This document shows positions 1 to 11,141 of a stretch of 64,000 bases of DNA, in pieces; position 1 is the stretch's first letter, and each line of letters begins with the position of its first letter. Source of the DNA: Mermis nigrescens (lineage: Eukaryota > Nematoda > Enoplea > Mermithida > Mermithidae); contig JAVLUZ010000142.1 in assembly GCA_036768485.1 (NCBI GenBank), forward strand, positions 20,240,290 through 20,304,289, read 5' to 3'. The notes below the pieces were generated by a model. That model worked only from the letters and a program-made list of their open reading frames with translations. It made no database searches and was not told where the DNA came from. A program made the position numbers and the translations under genes.

Positions 1-191
1 AAAATGGTGGTATAGCGAAAAAAACACCATTTATCGACGTTTCTCATCGAGCACTATCCATTGCCTTCAAAAAATAGCGAAAAAATCAAAAAATTCAAAA
101 ATTGAATTCTGGGGCGGGTATTTTGGTTTCTGGGGGGGTATTTCGGTTTCTTGGAGGTGCATACCGCCCGAACCCCCCACGCCCAGGTGTG
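1..191 (+). mobile_element. MITE family A, copy cut by window start
   Basis: This is the right part of a hAT-like MITE found seven times in the window. It ends with the family's G-rich stretch and the terminal GCCCAGGTGTG. The left terminus lies outside the window. Full copies at 1981-2262 and 62266-62530 define the family as 240-280 bp, with ends CATACGTGGGC and GCCCAGGTGTG and 8-bp target duplications. Confidence 0.75.
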
Positions 192-427
192 GATCCAAGT
201 CTCTAAATGTTCTCCTGCCAAGATCTTATAAATTTTCCGACTCTTCGCACCGATTTCGCAAAATTTTTAAGAGATATAAGCCTTTTTCATGCAAAATTGT
301 GGAAAATTTGAAAACTAAAAAAAATCTGGCAATGATTTTAAAGTAAAATAGGCAATATGTCCGGGTTCGCAGAGGATGAAATCCCTGAATTCAAAACCAT
401 TGTATACAGCATTCATGTTTTTGCAGG
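192..427. other. 3' flank of the PIX gene
   Basis: AT-rich sequence directly downstream of the PIX stop codon on the minus strand. It presumably holds the 3' UTR. I see no clear AATAAA and no other gene here. Confidence 0.4.
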
Positions 428-524
428 TCAAATGACAAACACGATCAACGAGTGCATATGTTCACAGAGTTCCTCTGCCGTTTTTCTCATTTCTTGTCTT
501 AATTTCGTAATTCTAATTTCATTA
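428..524 (-). CDS. Pix: PIX last coding exon: coiled coil and stop
   Basis: Acceptor at 525-526 (cttag). One base completes a Tyr codon left open by the exon ending at 1546, and 31 residues plus TGA follow. The peptide is rich in heptad Leu/Met and charged residues (ITKLRQEMRKTAEELCEHM), as expected for the trimerising coiled coil at the end of PIX proteins. It ends in the hydrophobic residues VFVI. Whether that acts as a PDZ ligand, as the vertebrate beta-PIX C-terminus does, is not known. Confidence 0.75.
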
Positions 525-984
525 CTAAGTTTTTAATTACAAAATGTAAATCCTACATTTCGGCTCGGTTCCGGATAAAACTTCACCCCTCCCCATCACT
601 GTTCGCCCCGTCCAACTTCCAGCCAAAAGGGTGGGTGGGTCCCTAGACACTGAAAAAGGCGGGTCTGTCTCTGAAAAAAGGTGGATCCGGGCCTGAAATA
701 GGTGGGTCGTTCAGCTTAATCAGTGGATCAGTCACTGAAAAAAGGTGGGTCCATCCATGAAAAAGGTGTCGAACAGTATAATAAGATGGTTCCTGTGCAT
801 ATTTTGCAAACTGATCATGATATACTGTATCTAGCATTTCCTTTTTCTACCAGTACAAAACATAGCCCCGTTCAAGTTACCCCTTCGCCCCGTCCAACTT
901 TTGGTTCGGCCCGTCCTGATGATGGGCCGATATGGGGCATTGCCCAGGTGTGCTGTTCAACCCGTATGAGTATAACATATAGCA
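525..984. repeat. Intron with ~22-bp tandem repeats
   Basis: Roughly 645-770 holds four or five degenerate copies of a unit like CTGAAAAAAGGTGGGTCC, spaced about 22 bp with one longer spacing. The block lies between two direct copies of TTCGCCCCGTCCAACTT (602-618 and 884-900). This looks like a small composite repeat of unknown type. No coding potential is seen. Confidence 0.6.
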
Positions 985-992
985 ATAATGAG

Positions 993-1162
993 CAGGCACA
1001 TAGCTGACCGTCCTATTTGGGGGGACCAACACCAATTTTTGGAGGGACTACGCCCAAAAAGGCCAAAAGTTACACAAAATAATGTTCAAAAACTCCTATT
1101 TTCCCGATATTTCTGAATTTTGGGGGGTCCGAACCCCCCATTCCCCCAGAGATACGTGCCTG
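993..1162. mobile_element. hAT-like MITE family B, 170 bp
   Basis: Ends CAGGCACATAG and ATACGTGCCTG form the terminal inverted repeat. It is flanked by a perfect 8-bp duplication, ATAATGAG (985-992 and 1163-1170). Family B copies also lie at 1825-2279, 20236-20397 and 22329-22497. Confidence 0.9.
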
Positions 1163-1194
1163 ATAATGAGCTATTCAACGAATCAATACGCTTT

Positions 1195-1535
1195 TCACTA
1201 GACATGCGCAGTATAGGAATTCTGGAGAACCAAAACATTTTTCTACCAAAGTTGCTTTACCGTTCTAGAACGTAAAAACATAAAACACTTTCGAGAAAAT
1301 ATCGGAAAAAACTGATAAATTTTAAACGATATAGTCAAAAATGAGTACGAGGCGCGAAGCGCTGAAAATTCGTCCCTTTTGAGCAAGCGTATAACTTAAA
1401 AACGTTCAAAAAAAGCACCTCTTCTACAATTTTTTTGGAAAATCGTAAATTTCGGGGAGGGGGTGTAAAAAAGTTTCTAGGGGGAGGGGGGTTATAACCT
1501 TCCTGGAAGTGAACCATAACCCCCAAAATCATGCA
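1195..1535. mobile_element. MITE family D copy, reverse orientation
   Basis: It contains the family D signature in order: a TTCTAGAACG-like stretch, ATAGTCAAAAATGAGTA, the palindromic core GGCGCGAAGCGC, two G-rich blocks, and an end near AAAATCATGCACG. The exact ends and target duplication were not resolved. Confidence 0.55.
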
Positions 1536-1545
1536 CGCTCCTCAC

Positions 1546-1763
1546 TAATTATTAGCCAAGGAAGCCCCAGAGGCTGGAAAATTGTCAACGGTTTTGGTGC
1601 GAGGAGGAATGCCTTTTCGGGACCCATCCGCAGTTGCGATGGCCCCACTGGTCGACGGCCTCATATTTGACAATGAAGTGCTTTTCTTGGTAACCATTTC
1701 GGCGTAGCCGGGCGACGGCATGTCCGAAATGTGAATTTTGGCCGATGGAGGAACCTCGTGATT
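1546..1763 (-). CDS. Pix: PIX exon: Ser/Pro-rich tail
   Basis: The acceptor is gatgcag before AAT CAC GAG, and 72 codons plus two bases follow. The peptide is rich in Ser, Pro, Thr and Lys (for example KSTSLSNMRPSTSGAIATAD), with no domain I recognise, fitting the flexible region between PH and coiled coil. The frame appears to close with TAG. However, the last two bases of that codon begin a good donor (A|GTGAGG), so the stop is removed by splicing and the open codon TA+T becomes Tyr in the next exon. An unspliced transcript would end here. Confidence 0.8.
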
Positions 1764-1824
1764 CTGCATCGAATAATTAATTAAAGGAAAATGACAAATA
1801 ATAATCATTCTATACTCATTCAAT

Positions 1825-2279
1825 CAAGCACGTTTCTCTGGGGGAAATGGGGAAGGGGTTTGGACCCCCCAAATTTCAGAAAAATCGGACTGTTTAAACA
1901 TTATTTTGTGCCATTTTTGGTCTTTTTGGGCTTAGTCCGCCCAAAATTAATGTTGGTCCCCCAAAATAGGACGGCCAACTCATACGTGGGCAGCAAGAAA
2001 ATTCTGGGGGGGGGTGCAAGATTTTTGAAGGTCAAAAAATGGCCTTTAAAATGGTTTTATGACGATAAAAACACCATTTTCCGACGTATCTCATCCACCA
2101 TTTTTCGACGTTTCTCATCAAGCACTATCCATTGGCATCAAAAAATTGCGAGAAAAACGAAAAAAAATTCAAGAATTGAATTCTGGGGGGGTATTTTGAT
2201 TTCTGGGGGGTATTTTGGTTTCTGGGGGCTGCATACCCCCAAACCCCCCACGCCCAGGTGTGGGCCAGCTACGTGCCTG
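1825..2279. mobile_element. MITE family B copy split by a family A copy
   Basis: The outer element has ends CAAGCACGTTT and ACGTGCCTG and a perfect 8-bp duplication, CATTCAAT (1817-1824 and 2280-2287). It is interrupted at 1981-2262. The open frame running across it is a by-product of low-complexity repeat sequence. Confidence 0.9.
1981..2262. mobile_element. hAT-like MITE family A, 282 bp, nested
   Basis: Ends CATACGTGGGC and GCCCAGGTGTG. The 8-bp duplication GGCCAACT/GGCCAGCT (1973-1980 and 2263-2270) differs at one base. It inserted into a family B MITE, so it is younger than its host. Confidence 0.9.
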
Positions 2280-2287
2280 CATTCAAT

Positions 2288-2914
2288 ATGGATTTCGTAT
2301 TTTAATTTATTTACTTTGAAACAGACTATCAGATTAGAAAAACTACTCTATTTTTCAACTTTTCATGATTTGACGTACATACAAGTATAACGGCAAAAAA
2401 CGAATTAATTACGATGTTTCCTGTAATGAAAAAATCTCAAGAGAAATATAGTTTCGTAACAACAAACATAATTCAAATATTGATGATTTATATTGACCGA
2501 TTTCTACTGCATTTACAGAGGGAGCGAATCTGAAGTAAATCGTAAATATAAATAAATCTAAATACTAAATCATAAAATCATACGCGTAATGTACACATAC
2601 TCGTACATGCATGCAAATAAAGAATCGGAATATTGTGAGGGGTAGGCGGCCATTTCTAGCGGGGGGAGGGGGGAACGTAAATGACTTTATATTTTGACCA
2701 ATTATTTTATTTATTATTTTTTTGTTGCATTTTTCGACCTGAATAAATATCTAGTATAATACTTTATTTATTTTTATTTATTTTTCTATTATTTCATTTT
2801 TTAAATTTTATTATTTCATACAAATTTTTGTCTCAATCTTTGACGAGATAGGGGAGCGACCAACATTGGGTTGGGATCCCAGATCTCTACTAATATATAT
2901 GTATACGACATACA
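2288..2914. other. AT-rich intron sequence
   Basis: AT-rich sequence with runs such as repeated ATTTATTTATTT around 2700-2820. I see no gene and no repeat with clear ends. Confidence 0.4.
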
Positions 2915-3106
2915 TGTAACGGCTCGAAATTTTGCGTGGGTCCCCACCCCGACCATTTTCAGGAGGAGGTGGGGGTAAATGACCTCCACTTTTTGGCTAA
3001 AAACACCTAAAAACGGTCAAAAAATTCAATTTAAATCCAAAAATCAGGGAGGTCAAAAATTTTCTGGCTTTGGGGGATATAACGACAATCAACTTTGAGT
3101 GGGGGA
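2915..3106. mobile_element. MITE family F copy, left part, interrupted
   Basis: It starts near ACATGTAACGGCTCG, the recurrent left end of family F (other copies near 3750, 6865, 63187). The family's GGGGGAT...CCCCATTAC stretch is split here by the large element at 3107-5649, so the right end lies just after 5649. Confidence 0.6.
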
Positions 3107-5649
3107 TAGTGATCGACCGGGGCGACTTTTTTGGCCGGGGTCGGAACGGTACCGGGGCTGAAAAAATCCCCGGCCCCGGCCGGGGGCCGGTGCTGGCCGG
3201 GGTCAGACAAGGAAAATATTATTGCATGACACATACATGGGGTGGGCATAGGAAAAGAAATAATGAGCGACTGCTTCATTCAGTAGTGAATGGCAAGCAC
3301 AAAGTTAGGTGCACCTTTTCATATCAAGTTTTATTACTATTTATCTCACAAGAAACAAATTCAGTCCAGTGTTATATTGTCTGAATCATCGATAAAGTCT
3401 ATGTCGCTGCTATTAGCACACTCTATATCATTTGAATCTTCGCTACTGCTACTGTAGCGATTGGATGCAATAGGTATTGGGTGTAATAAATGAGACATCA
3501 CACATTCCCATAAGGGGGAGGGGTATTACCCCCTCAGGGTCCAAGACACAAGTCACTGTCAGACGATTTTTGGTGAAAACCTTTTGAATTTTTTGAACTT
3601 AATTTTTTAGTATGGCAAAAGTGTACCTAACTATTAGAATTTCACGAAGTGATATATATCATTTTAGAATGTGAGCTAGAGTAAATAGATAAACTATCAC
3701 TATAAAACAGGCATGTAATCGCTTAAAATTTTATGAGGGTCCTTCAGTATACATGAAACGGCTGGAAATCTAGAGTAGGGGTCCCTCGCCATTTTTAGAA
3801 GGAGTGAGGTTAGCGACTAGATCAAAAATGGTAAAAACACATAAAAATAGCCAAAAAAGCGCAGGTTTTCACCAAAAAATGGGAGAGGGTGGTCAAATAT
3901 TTTCTGACTTTCAAGGAAGTTAAGGGCTTCAAAGCGTGGATGGGGAATGGCGCCATTTTGAGACAATTTTAGTAATTTTCGGCGTTAGAAACCCAGAAAT
4001 CAGCTAAAATATACAATCAAAAGTCAAAAGACCCTGTTTTACCACACTAAAATCGCTACTGTACCATATTATAGTAACCAAAAATTTGTGTGTACAAAAT
4101 GTACAAAGACTTTTAGGCACTGTTTTTCTTTTGTACGAGCCTCTATGTACATGTACAAAGATCTCCAGAAAAGTCTTTGTACGAGCGAACATTTTTTTGT
4201 ACATATAACGTATAGATATGCAATTGAATATACACATATTTACATACTACTAGATTGTTATCCGTGACCCGCACGCTTCGCAAAAGATGTAACTTTGTCC
4301 TAAATTCAGCTGGTTATATTACTTCGGCCCGAAACGCTTAAATTTTCATGAGTCATAGGTTGAAATTACACATAAAATTCGACTCAGTAAGTTAAAATGA
4401 CTTGTGCTACACAATGAAAAATAATAAGCACTTGCAATGTGCTGACTGAATCTCATAATAGACACCAATTTGCTTATGAATTTAATGCAACGCAAAGATA
4501 AAAGAGTCAATTTTATCTTCAAACGGCACAAAACAGCGCAAAGTTGTATAATACTTTTTTCTGCATAAAATCTTTATACATAAAACAGTAGAAATAGATG
4601 TAAAAGATGCTTCAATCTGTACAAAGATGCTTACAGATAGATTTTGGAGTGTTTAATGCCCGCGCTTGGAGCTAAATAGAATTTAATTATGATACTCGGC
4701 GCGAAGCGCCGAAAATTTTTAGAAATTTCGCTGAAAAATACTCCAAAAAACGTTACTATCACTTTGCCCCAAAGAGTCTTTGTACGTTGTACAAAGATGG
4801 CTCCGAAAATCTTTGTACGAGCCTCAAAATCTTTGTCTCGTACAAAAAACTGCTGTTAGGGACCATCTTTTATACAAAGGTACATCGTACAAAAAACACT
4901 GTCACATACTGATAGTATGCGATAATGTGTATGTTTAAAAATATATTTATATAATATAGCTACAAAAATTAATTAGCGCATACAAAGACCTTTTCGGAGA
5001 TCTTTGTACAAGCACAAGAAGCTCGTACAACAAAATGGAGTCGGCTAATAATAGTCCAGCACTTAATTTTCTGGTCCTCCAATTCAAAATTTCACCCCTC
5101 CCTCAACTCTGGACTTCAGGAAACTATTTGAGACATATTTAATTTATCGGATCGGACGCGATTCTGCAGCGTAGTTTACATTCGCCTATAAATAACCTCC
5201 GTCCTAATAACTATTACACAAGAAACGCGTTTTAAAGCACGCGGTTCCCATTCAATTAAATGTAAAAGTGTTTTTTGTAAATCTTTTAGCCATAGCTATG
5301 AATGAATGATTAAAATTAGCATTTAGTTTAAATAAGTTAAGTGGAGGAATCGAAAACATACAGATTTTCCTGAACATTTATTCAGTAAAAGCTTATTTAT
5401 ACACAGCAGCAAAGTTATAACAAGGACTAAGTAAGTATACATATGGTCTTATCAGTACAGATCTCAAAATTAACACTTGATCATTGATAAATAAGTGCCA
5501 GTATCACAGCCTGTACAAAATACGAATTACACTACATTTTATCTCGGCCCCGGCCATTTTTTGACCTTGCCCCGGCCGGGGCCAGGGATGCTGAAAAATG
5601 GCCGGGATGCCGGGGATTGCCGGGGATTTCCGGGGCCCCGGTCGATCAT
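3107..5649. mobile_element. GC-armed hAT-like element I, about 2.54 kb
   Basis: The left end TAGTGATCGACCGGGG is matched by CCCCGGTCGATCAT at the right. Both ends run inward into GC-rich arms of CCGG/GGCC words (3115-3200 and 5543-5640). The interior is AT-rich and composite. It includes a block at 3505-3715, a family F piece (3750-3950), family C pieces (4000-4250, 4780-5040) and a core (4280-4780). The core, the block and the right-hand segment recur in the element at 37233-39807. No intact target duplication remains, and no transposase was recognised. Confidence 0.75.
3361..3451 (-). pseudogene. Possible terminal exon fragment, acidic tail
   Basis: A short minus-strand frame rich in Ser and Asp (SSSEDSNDIECANSSDIDF) ends in TGA, with AATAAA about 25 bases after the stop (3330-3335). 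A possible acceptor, ctacag, precedes it. It lies inside the GC-armed element, so it may be a relic of that element's own gene. Its phase does not fit the PIX exons. Function unknown. Confidence 0.3.
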
Positions 5650-5706
5650 CCCCATTACTCACATATATATGTACACGGCAGAAAAGATGAATCAGGCAGC
5701 ATTCAC

Positions 5707-6006
5707 CTGCACACTAGAAATATATTTCCTGGGTGATGCACTAGAAATAGGAGGCGCGAGATTATTGCACGTATCGTCCAATAGAAAGCCTTCTACTGAT
5801 TGAAGACATTGCAAAAATTTAGTACTATCTTCATTATTCGAAAACAAAATCGATAAAATGTTCGTTTGGTTATTTTTATCTTCGGTCTTCAAACTGTACA
5901 ACGTGATCACGTGATGGTGCATTAGGACACAATGATTTGGTTCGCTGCTCGTTAGCGAAGCGTCGGTTTGCTTTTTTACCCTGATGCCAATCGGATGTAC
6001 TTTCTT
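5707..6006 (-). CDS. Pix: PIX exon: second half of PH domain and start of tail
   Basis: A 300-bp, phase 0-0 exon with strong borders: acceptor ttttttcag and donor GTGCAG|GTGAAT. The first 60-70 residues align by eye with the second half of the PIX PH domain. KVHPIGIRVKK corresponds to a core strand, and ILSILFSNNEDSTKFLQCLQ to the last strand and C-terminal helix, although the helix Trp found in most PH domains is not seen. The rest is Ser/Pro-rich. It follows the exon at 13224-13373 across a 7.2-kb intron. Confidence 0.8.
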
Positions 6007-6135
6007 CTGAAAAAATTTGTACATTTTATAATCCATCGATTTTCCTTGAAATAATATTAAATTGTTTAAATTAATTAAGCAAAGAGCAAATAGTCCAAAT
6101 GACTATTGATATCATCCTAAATTCCCGAGTGAAAT

Positions 6136-6347
<212 letters not shown>

Positions 6348-6429
6348 TATACACCCTCGTATAGCGGGTTGCTAACAAAATCAGCTTAATGTACTCTGTG
6401 CGGACTGGCAATTGTTCAATTGATGTAAA

Positions 6430-6852
6430 TCGATTACAAAAGAGGTTTTCCGTTTTTACATGTACAAAGATGGTCCCTAAAAGCTTTTGTACATTTTGTA
6501 CACACAAATTTTTGGTTACTATCAAATGGTACAGTGGCGATTTTAATCAGAGTTGTTCGACCTTTAGTAGTGTGTTTTAGCTAATTACTGGGTTTCGGTG
6601 GGAGGGCGAAAATCACTAATAATTGTCTCGAAACGGCGCTATTTTTCCTTTCAAAATGCACTTTGTGCCATTATTAAGATATATAGAACACACAATAACT
6701 CATTTCGGCGCGAAGCGCCGAAAATTTTTGCGAATTTCAGACCTTTTTTCGCAGTTTTTGTCTTCCCAAAAGACTTTGTACATGTACAAAGACGGCCCCG
6801 AAAAGTTTTTGTACATCGGGACAAATCTTTGCCGAATACAAAAAAACCGTGG
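6430..6852. mobile_element. MITE family C copy, reverse orientation
   Basis: It carries the family C signature ACATGTACAAAGATGGTCCC, the ATGGTACAGTGGCGATTTTA block, the palindrome GGCGCGAAGCGCC (about 6708-6720), and the terminal GCCGAATACAAAAAAACCGTGG. The target duplication was not resolved. Confidence 0.65.
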
Positions 6853-6864
6853 ATTATACCCATT

Positions 6865-7060
6865 CATGTAACGGCTCGAAATTTTAGGAGGGAGGTCCCA
6901 CGCCAATTTTAAGCGGGGAGGATGGTAAATGGCCTTCAAGTTTTGCCAAAGATGGCCAAAAAAGCCTAAGACGGCCTAAATTTTCTGGCTTTGGGGGACG
7001 GGGGAGGATGCCCGACTTTGGGTGGGGGGTACCCCCATCCCCCTTACGTGTATGGTTATA
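6865..7060. mobile_element. MITE family F copy
   Basis: It starts with CATGTAACGGCTCGAAATTT and ends with CCCCCATCCCCCTTACGTG. The interior matches 2915-3106 and 63187-63410. Confidence 0.6.
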
Positions 7061-7199
7061 CCCTTAGCTAAGGTTTTGGAAAGTCAGATACCTACTGTCC
7101 GGCTATTTTGAAGAAACGAAAGATACTGCAGGGCAATTTTTGAGATTAATGTATCAAAAAGGCCAAAAATTCTACCTGAAAACTGTGAGAATACCAAAA

Positions 7200-7470
7200 T
7201 TTTCCGGAGCTTCGCGCCGTACCTATTGATACATTTTTGTATTTTTCATTGCTACGTAGAAACTCATAAATTGGCTAAATTTCACCACAGTCGAGAAACT
7301 CAGTTTACCGCACATACCGTGCTGCTGTACCATTTTATAGTACCCCTTAAATAGACACATGCAGAATGCGCGTTGACTTATGGGGACCGTTTTTGTATTT
7401 GTGCAAGCAGACCCTGTACAAAAAACATGGACACAATTTTCTATATGGCCATTCCTGAATTTCACTCCCT
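7200..7470. repeat. Family C fragment
   Basis: A degenerate family C half: palindrome relic GAGCTTCGCGCC, then the TACCATTTTATAGTACC block and GACCCTGTACAAAAAACA. The ends are eroded. Confidence 0.5.
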
Positions 7471-7681
7471 CTGGCGACCTCTACATTGTCCACGTATATT
7501 TAAACTGAAGTGACGGTTTTCATTTTATACACATAAAATAGAGTGAACAAGGTTTTGATGAGTAAAATTTAATTATTGTAACAGTAACATACATTCGCGT
7601 GACTTTTTTAGTTGGTCTGCTTGCTATGAAAATTGATTCTCACGCATGTTTGTTTCACGACCCCTTAAAAATAGCCGGGAC

Positions 7682-7922
7682 CACATCTGAGCGTGGAGGG
7701 TTTGGGGGGTATGCAAGCCCCGGGAAACCAAAACGCCCCCCCCCCAGAATTCAATTTTTGGAATTTTGTTTTGTTTTTTTCGCATTTTTTTGATGCCAAT
7801 GGATAGTGATCGATGAAAAACGCTGAAAAATGGTATTTTTTCGCCATACCACCATTTTTAAAACCAATTTTTATCTTTGAAAAATCTTGCACCCCCCAGA
7901 ATTTAGGTGCCGCCCACCTATG
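7682..7922. mobile_element. MITE family A, reverse orientation, 241 bp
   Basis: Ends CACATCTGAGCGTGG and GCCCACCTATG. The flanking octamers GCCGGGAC and CCGGGGAC match at 6 of 8 positions. It sits inside a decayed repeat. Confidence 0.75.
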
Positions 7923-8584
7923 CCGGGGACCCCGTCCCAAAATTTCGAGCCTTTACACGAATGAGACAGACTATAAACATTCTTCGGATTATAGAACTGT
8001 TAGCCTCTCTCTCATGAATCTAATCAATAGCAAATTCAGCACTCTTTATTACAGAGCAAAATAATGGCTATACTAAAAAATCATGATAAATAAGTTTAAA
8101 ATTCCGGGAAAAATCAAGAAATACAACTTCTGCTCAGCTGTAATGCGTTCTACCAGCAACGCTCTGTGATACTGCATACGAAAAACGCATTCGGGCTCGA
8201 TTTTTTTGTATTCAACAAAGATTTTTTCCGATGTACAAAAGACTTTCGGAACCGTGTCTGTACATGTAAAAAGATTTTCGGGAGGGCGAAAACTGGAAAA
8301 AGGATATAAAATTCCCAAGAACTTCGAGGCGCAAATGAATACTTGTCTGTTCTATATATCCTTACCGATTAAAAAAAATTTAAAAAGACAATTTTTAGAA
8401 TTTTTGACGTTAGGAACAATATAATTGATAACATACGCTAGCAAAGGTATAAAAACCTTTTGAAAAATGAGCTTGCTAAGCGAGAGTTGTAAACTAAGAG
8501 GAGCTTAAAGTTTAAACCTACCATTAAATTATAAAGATAATAATAAAAGATTTAAAGCTTTAAGAAAAAGAAAAATGTGGTAAA

Positions 8585-9130
8585 TTAAAACAAATTTAAA
8601 GGATATGATGAAACATTATTATTGAGAATAGGACAATCACGTGCTATGTATAATGACTCCTTGATTAAAAGATCAAAAGAGTTGTATGCTCGACTGATAA
8701 CCTTGAAGCAATCTGATGTAATTGGATGATTGCTATTTGAGATATGTTTGTGAATAGCAGATAAACTATCACCCTGAATTGGCTTTCCTGTAGCAAATGA
8801 GATGCCAGTATGCTCTGCCATTCTACTCCCAAAATGTCGGCGAGTTTCACCGATGTAACTAGCCATACAGCTAGAACACGTATACTTATATACTAAATTT
8901 GAGAGTAGCTTAGCAGGTACAGCATCCTTGTTCTTGAAAAACCGGCTGATACACATAACAGGTTTGTAAACAAACCTTACTCTAATCTGAGGGTAAAATG
9001 CAGATATAACCTTTAGAATTCTGCTGCGTACATTATAGCCATGCACACCAGTGTAAGGCAAAACAAGAGAATAGCATAGTTTATCACACCCGAATTTTAT
9101 GTCATCACTCTTACTATAAACTTTTGTCAT
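8585..9130 (-). pseudogene. Penelope-like element, GIY-YIG endonuclease region
   Basis: A 181-residue frame with the GIY-YIG nuclease pattern of Penelope elements. It has the YKYTCSSCMASYIGETRRHF stretch with an upstream Cys pair, then HISNSNHPI and the Glu-containing LIKESLYI motif. It overlaps the RT frame by ATGA in a different frame. A functional Penelope protein would be continuous, so this is a frameshift. Confidence 0.85.
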
Positions 9131-9807
9131 AAAGGATATTCATTTTGCAGTAGAGTCTGCTTCAGCTTGTCAATATCAGAGACAAAAGTCTGATATGAGT
9201 TACAAATCATGTGAATACGACTCACAAGTGTCTTTATTAAACCAACTTTATAGGCAAAAGGAATGAAACTAGACAATTTGGCATAAAGGCCAGAAAATGT
9301 GGGTTTCTGATATGATGATGTGACAATATCATCGGACTTCCTTTCAACAAGCACATCAAGGAAATTTAATTTCTTGTCACATTCAGTTTCAAATGTGAAA
9401 TTCATATTAGGATGTTGCTGATTCATGTAATCACAGAACTTTCTAGGCTGATTTCTGTCAGAAAACACTACAAATGTGTCATCAACATAACGTACATAAA
9501 ACTTGGGTCTAATCTTTATACTACAGTCTCTGAGCCACTTTGTTTCATGATGGCTCAAGAAAATGTTGGCAAGAACTGGGCCAAGCGGATTACCCATAGC
9601 AACACCATCTATCTGTTGATAGATTTTACCATTACACATAAAGTAACACTCTTTAACTGCAAGTTCTAGAAGCAGTTTGAATTGATGACAATTCATGTTA
9701 TTTACTAACACGACATTCTGATCATCAAATAGTTTCCTAATACATATGTCAATGGTCTCATTGAGTGGAATATTAGTGAACAAGCTTTGAACATCAAGAC
9801 TAGCCAT
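9127..9807 (-). pseudogene. Penelope-like element, reverse transcriptase core
   Basis: Contains the characteristic RT motifs: SLFTNIPLNETI, GVAMGNPLGPVLANIFL and the catalytic YVDD at 9478-9489, all intact. The thumb segment follows. The preceding fingers region is in another frame at 9830-10244, so one base was gained or lost near 9810. Confidence 0.9.
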
Positions 9808-9819
9808 AAAATGATGGCT

Positions 9820-10244
9820 TTGAATGTAAAAGCCTTGAGTCTTGTCAGGAAACTACCAGTGTCACATAAAGTGTATTCATGAGTACTTATGTCTTGTAAG
9901 ATCGGCACAAAATACTTAGCCAACTTATAAGTTGGAGTGTTGATGGCTGACAAGATTGATCTTAAAGGAACATCTCTCTTATGAGTCTTAGGCAAGCCAT
10001 ATAGCCTGCCATAACTGCATCCTACAGGATTTATACTTTTATAGACATCAGCAGATAGTCCATTCTGTTTATGAACCTTCAGTATATGGGCTGATATGCG
10101 TTTCTCAACTGAGCGTATAAACTGACAAGGATTACAGTCAATGACTTTGAACTTTGAGATATCATTCAAGACATCATTCAACTTCCTAATGTAGTCATCT
10201 TTGTTCAGAATTACTACTTGATTACCCTTATCTGCCTTTAGAAC
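9820..10244 (-). pseudogene. Penelope-like element, RT fingers region
   Basis: Carries LKADKGNQVVILNKDDY and YGLPKTHKRDVPLRSILS, the conserved RT1-RT2 motifs of Penelope elements. The frame continues into the piece at 11142-11276 once the hAT insertion is removed. Downstream it is separated from the RT core by a frameshift. Confidence 0.85.
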
Positions 10245-11133
10245 CAGGGGCGTAACCAGGGGGGCGGGGGCCCGGGCCTCCCCCCGAAATATAAAAAATA
10301 ATTTTTTAAAAGCAAAGGGGGGACCCTTTGCTTTTTCTTCCAGTGAAGTGGAAACGGATTGTGGACAGCCATAATGCGTTTTCAGCACACTTTTTAGCTT
10401 CTAAACTCAAAATTTTCCGCGCTTCGCGCCGGATTTCTCATGTTCTGTTTTTTCTTACTTTAGAAGCCCAGATTTTACATAAAAAATAACGAATTTGTCA
10501 AAAATTTTCGGTGCTTCGCGCCGGATTTCTTATGATCTATGTTTTTTCTTACCTTAGAAAACCCAGATTTTGCTTAAAAATAACGAATTCGTCAAAATTT
10601 TTCGGGCGCTTCGCGCCGGATTTCTTGTGTTCTATCTTTTTTTCTTACCTTAAAGCCCAGATTTTACTTAAAAATAACGAATTCGTCAAAATTTTCGGCG
10701 CTTCGCGCCGGATTTCTTATGTTCTATGTTTTTCTTACCTTAGAAGCCCAGATTTTACTTAAAAATAACGAATTCGTCAAAATTTTTGGCGCTTCGCGCC
10801 GATTTATTATGTTCTGAATTAGTTTTCTTAACAAAACTGCAAATTTAAATGCAAAGAAAAGAATTTCGAAATGTTTTGTAGTCAAGCTTTAATTTGATAT
10901 TGAGAAATTAGTCATACCGATAGGTTAAAAGATAGATTTTTTATATCCAAATTTGAAATAAAGCAAGAAAATTTTTGAATTTTTTTTAAATTTTTTACTT
11001 CACCATAATATAGATCTTGTCGAGAAACGCTCAAAAATGCCATTATTTTCGCGTATCTCCTAATGGTTCCCGAGATATAGGACTTCAAAAATTTTGGCTC
11101 CCCCCCCGAAATAAAATCCTGGTTACGCCCCTG
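10245..11133. mobile_element. Non-autonomous hAT-type element, 889 bp, inside the Penelope element
   Basis: TIRs CAGGGGCGTAACCAGG and CCTGGTTACGCCCCTG are perfect over 16 bp, with an exact 8-bp duplication TTTAGAAC (10237-10244 and 11134-11141). The 5' CAG and 8-bp duplication are hAT hallmarks. There is no transposase. The left half is a tandem array (see 10405-10800). Confidence 0.95.
10405..10800. repeat. Tandem ~92-bp repeat, about 4.5 copies
   Basis: Each unit contains AAAATTTTCGGCGCTTCGCG followed by CCGGATTTCTTATGTTCTATG, a TTACCTTAGAAGCCCAGATT block and AATAACGAATTCGTC. Unit starts fall near 10408, 10500, 10594, 10690 and 10778. The array belongs to the hAT element around it, and each unit carries one copy of the palindromic motif. 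Confidence 0.9.
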
Positions 11134-11141
11134 TTTAGAAC

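Noticed and set aside
10405..10800. Regularly spaced repeats that could suggest a CRISPR array
   Set aside because: Units are contiguous tandem copies inside a hAT-type element in eukaryotic DNA, with no unique spacers.
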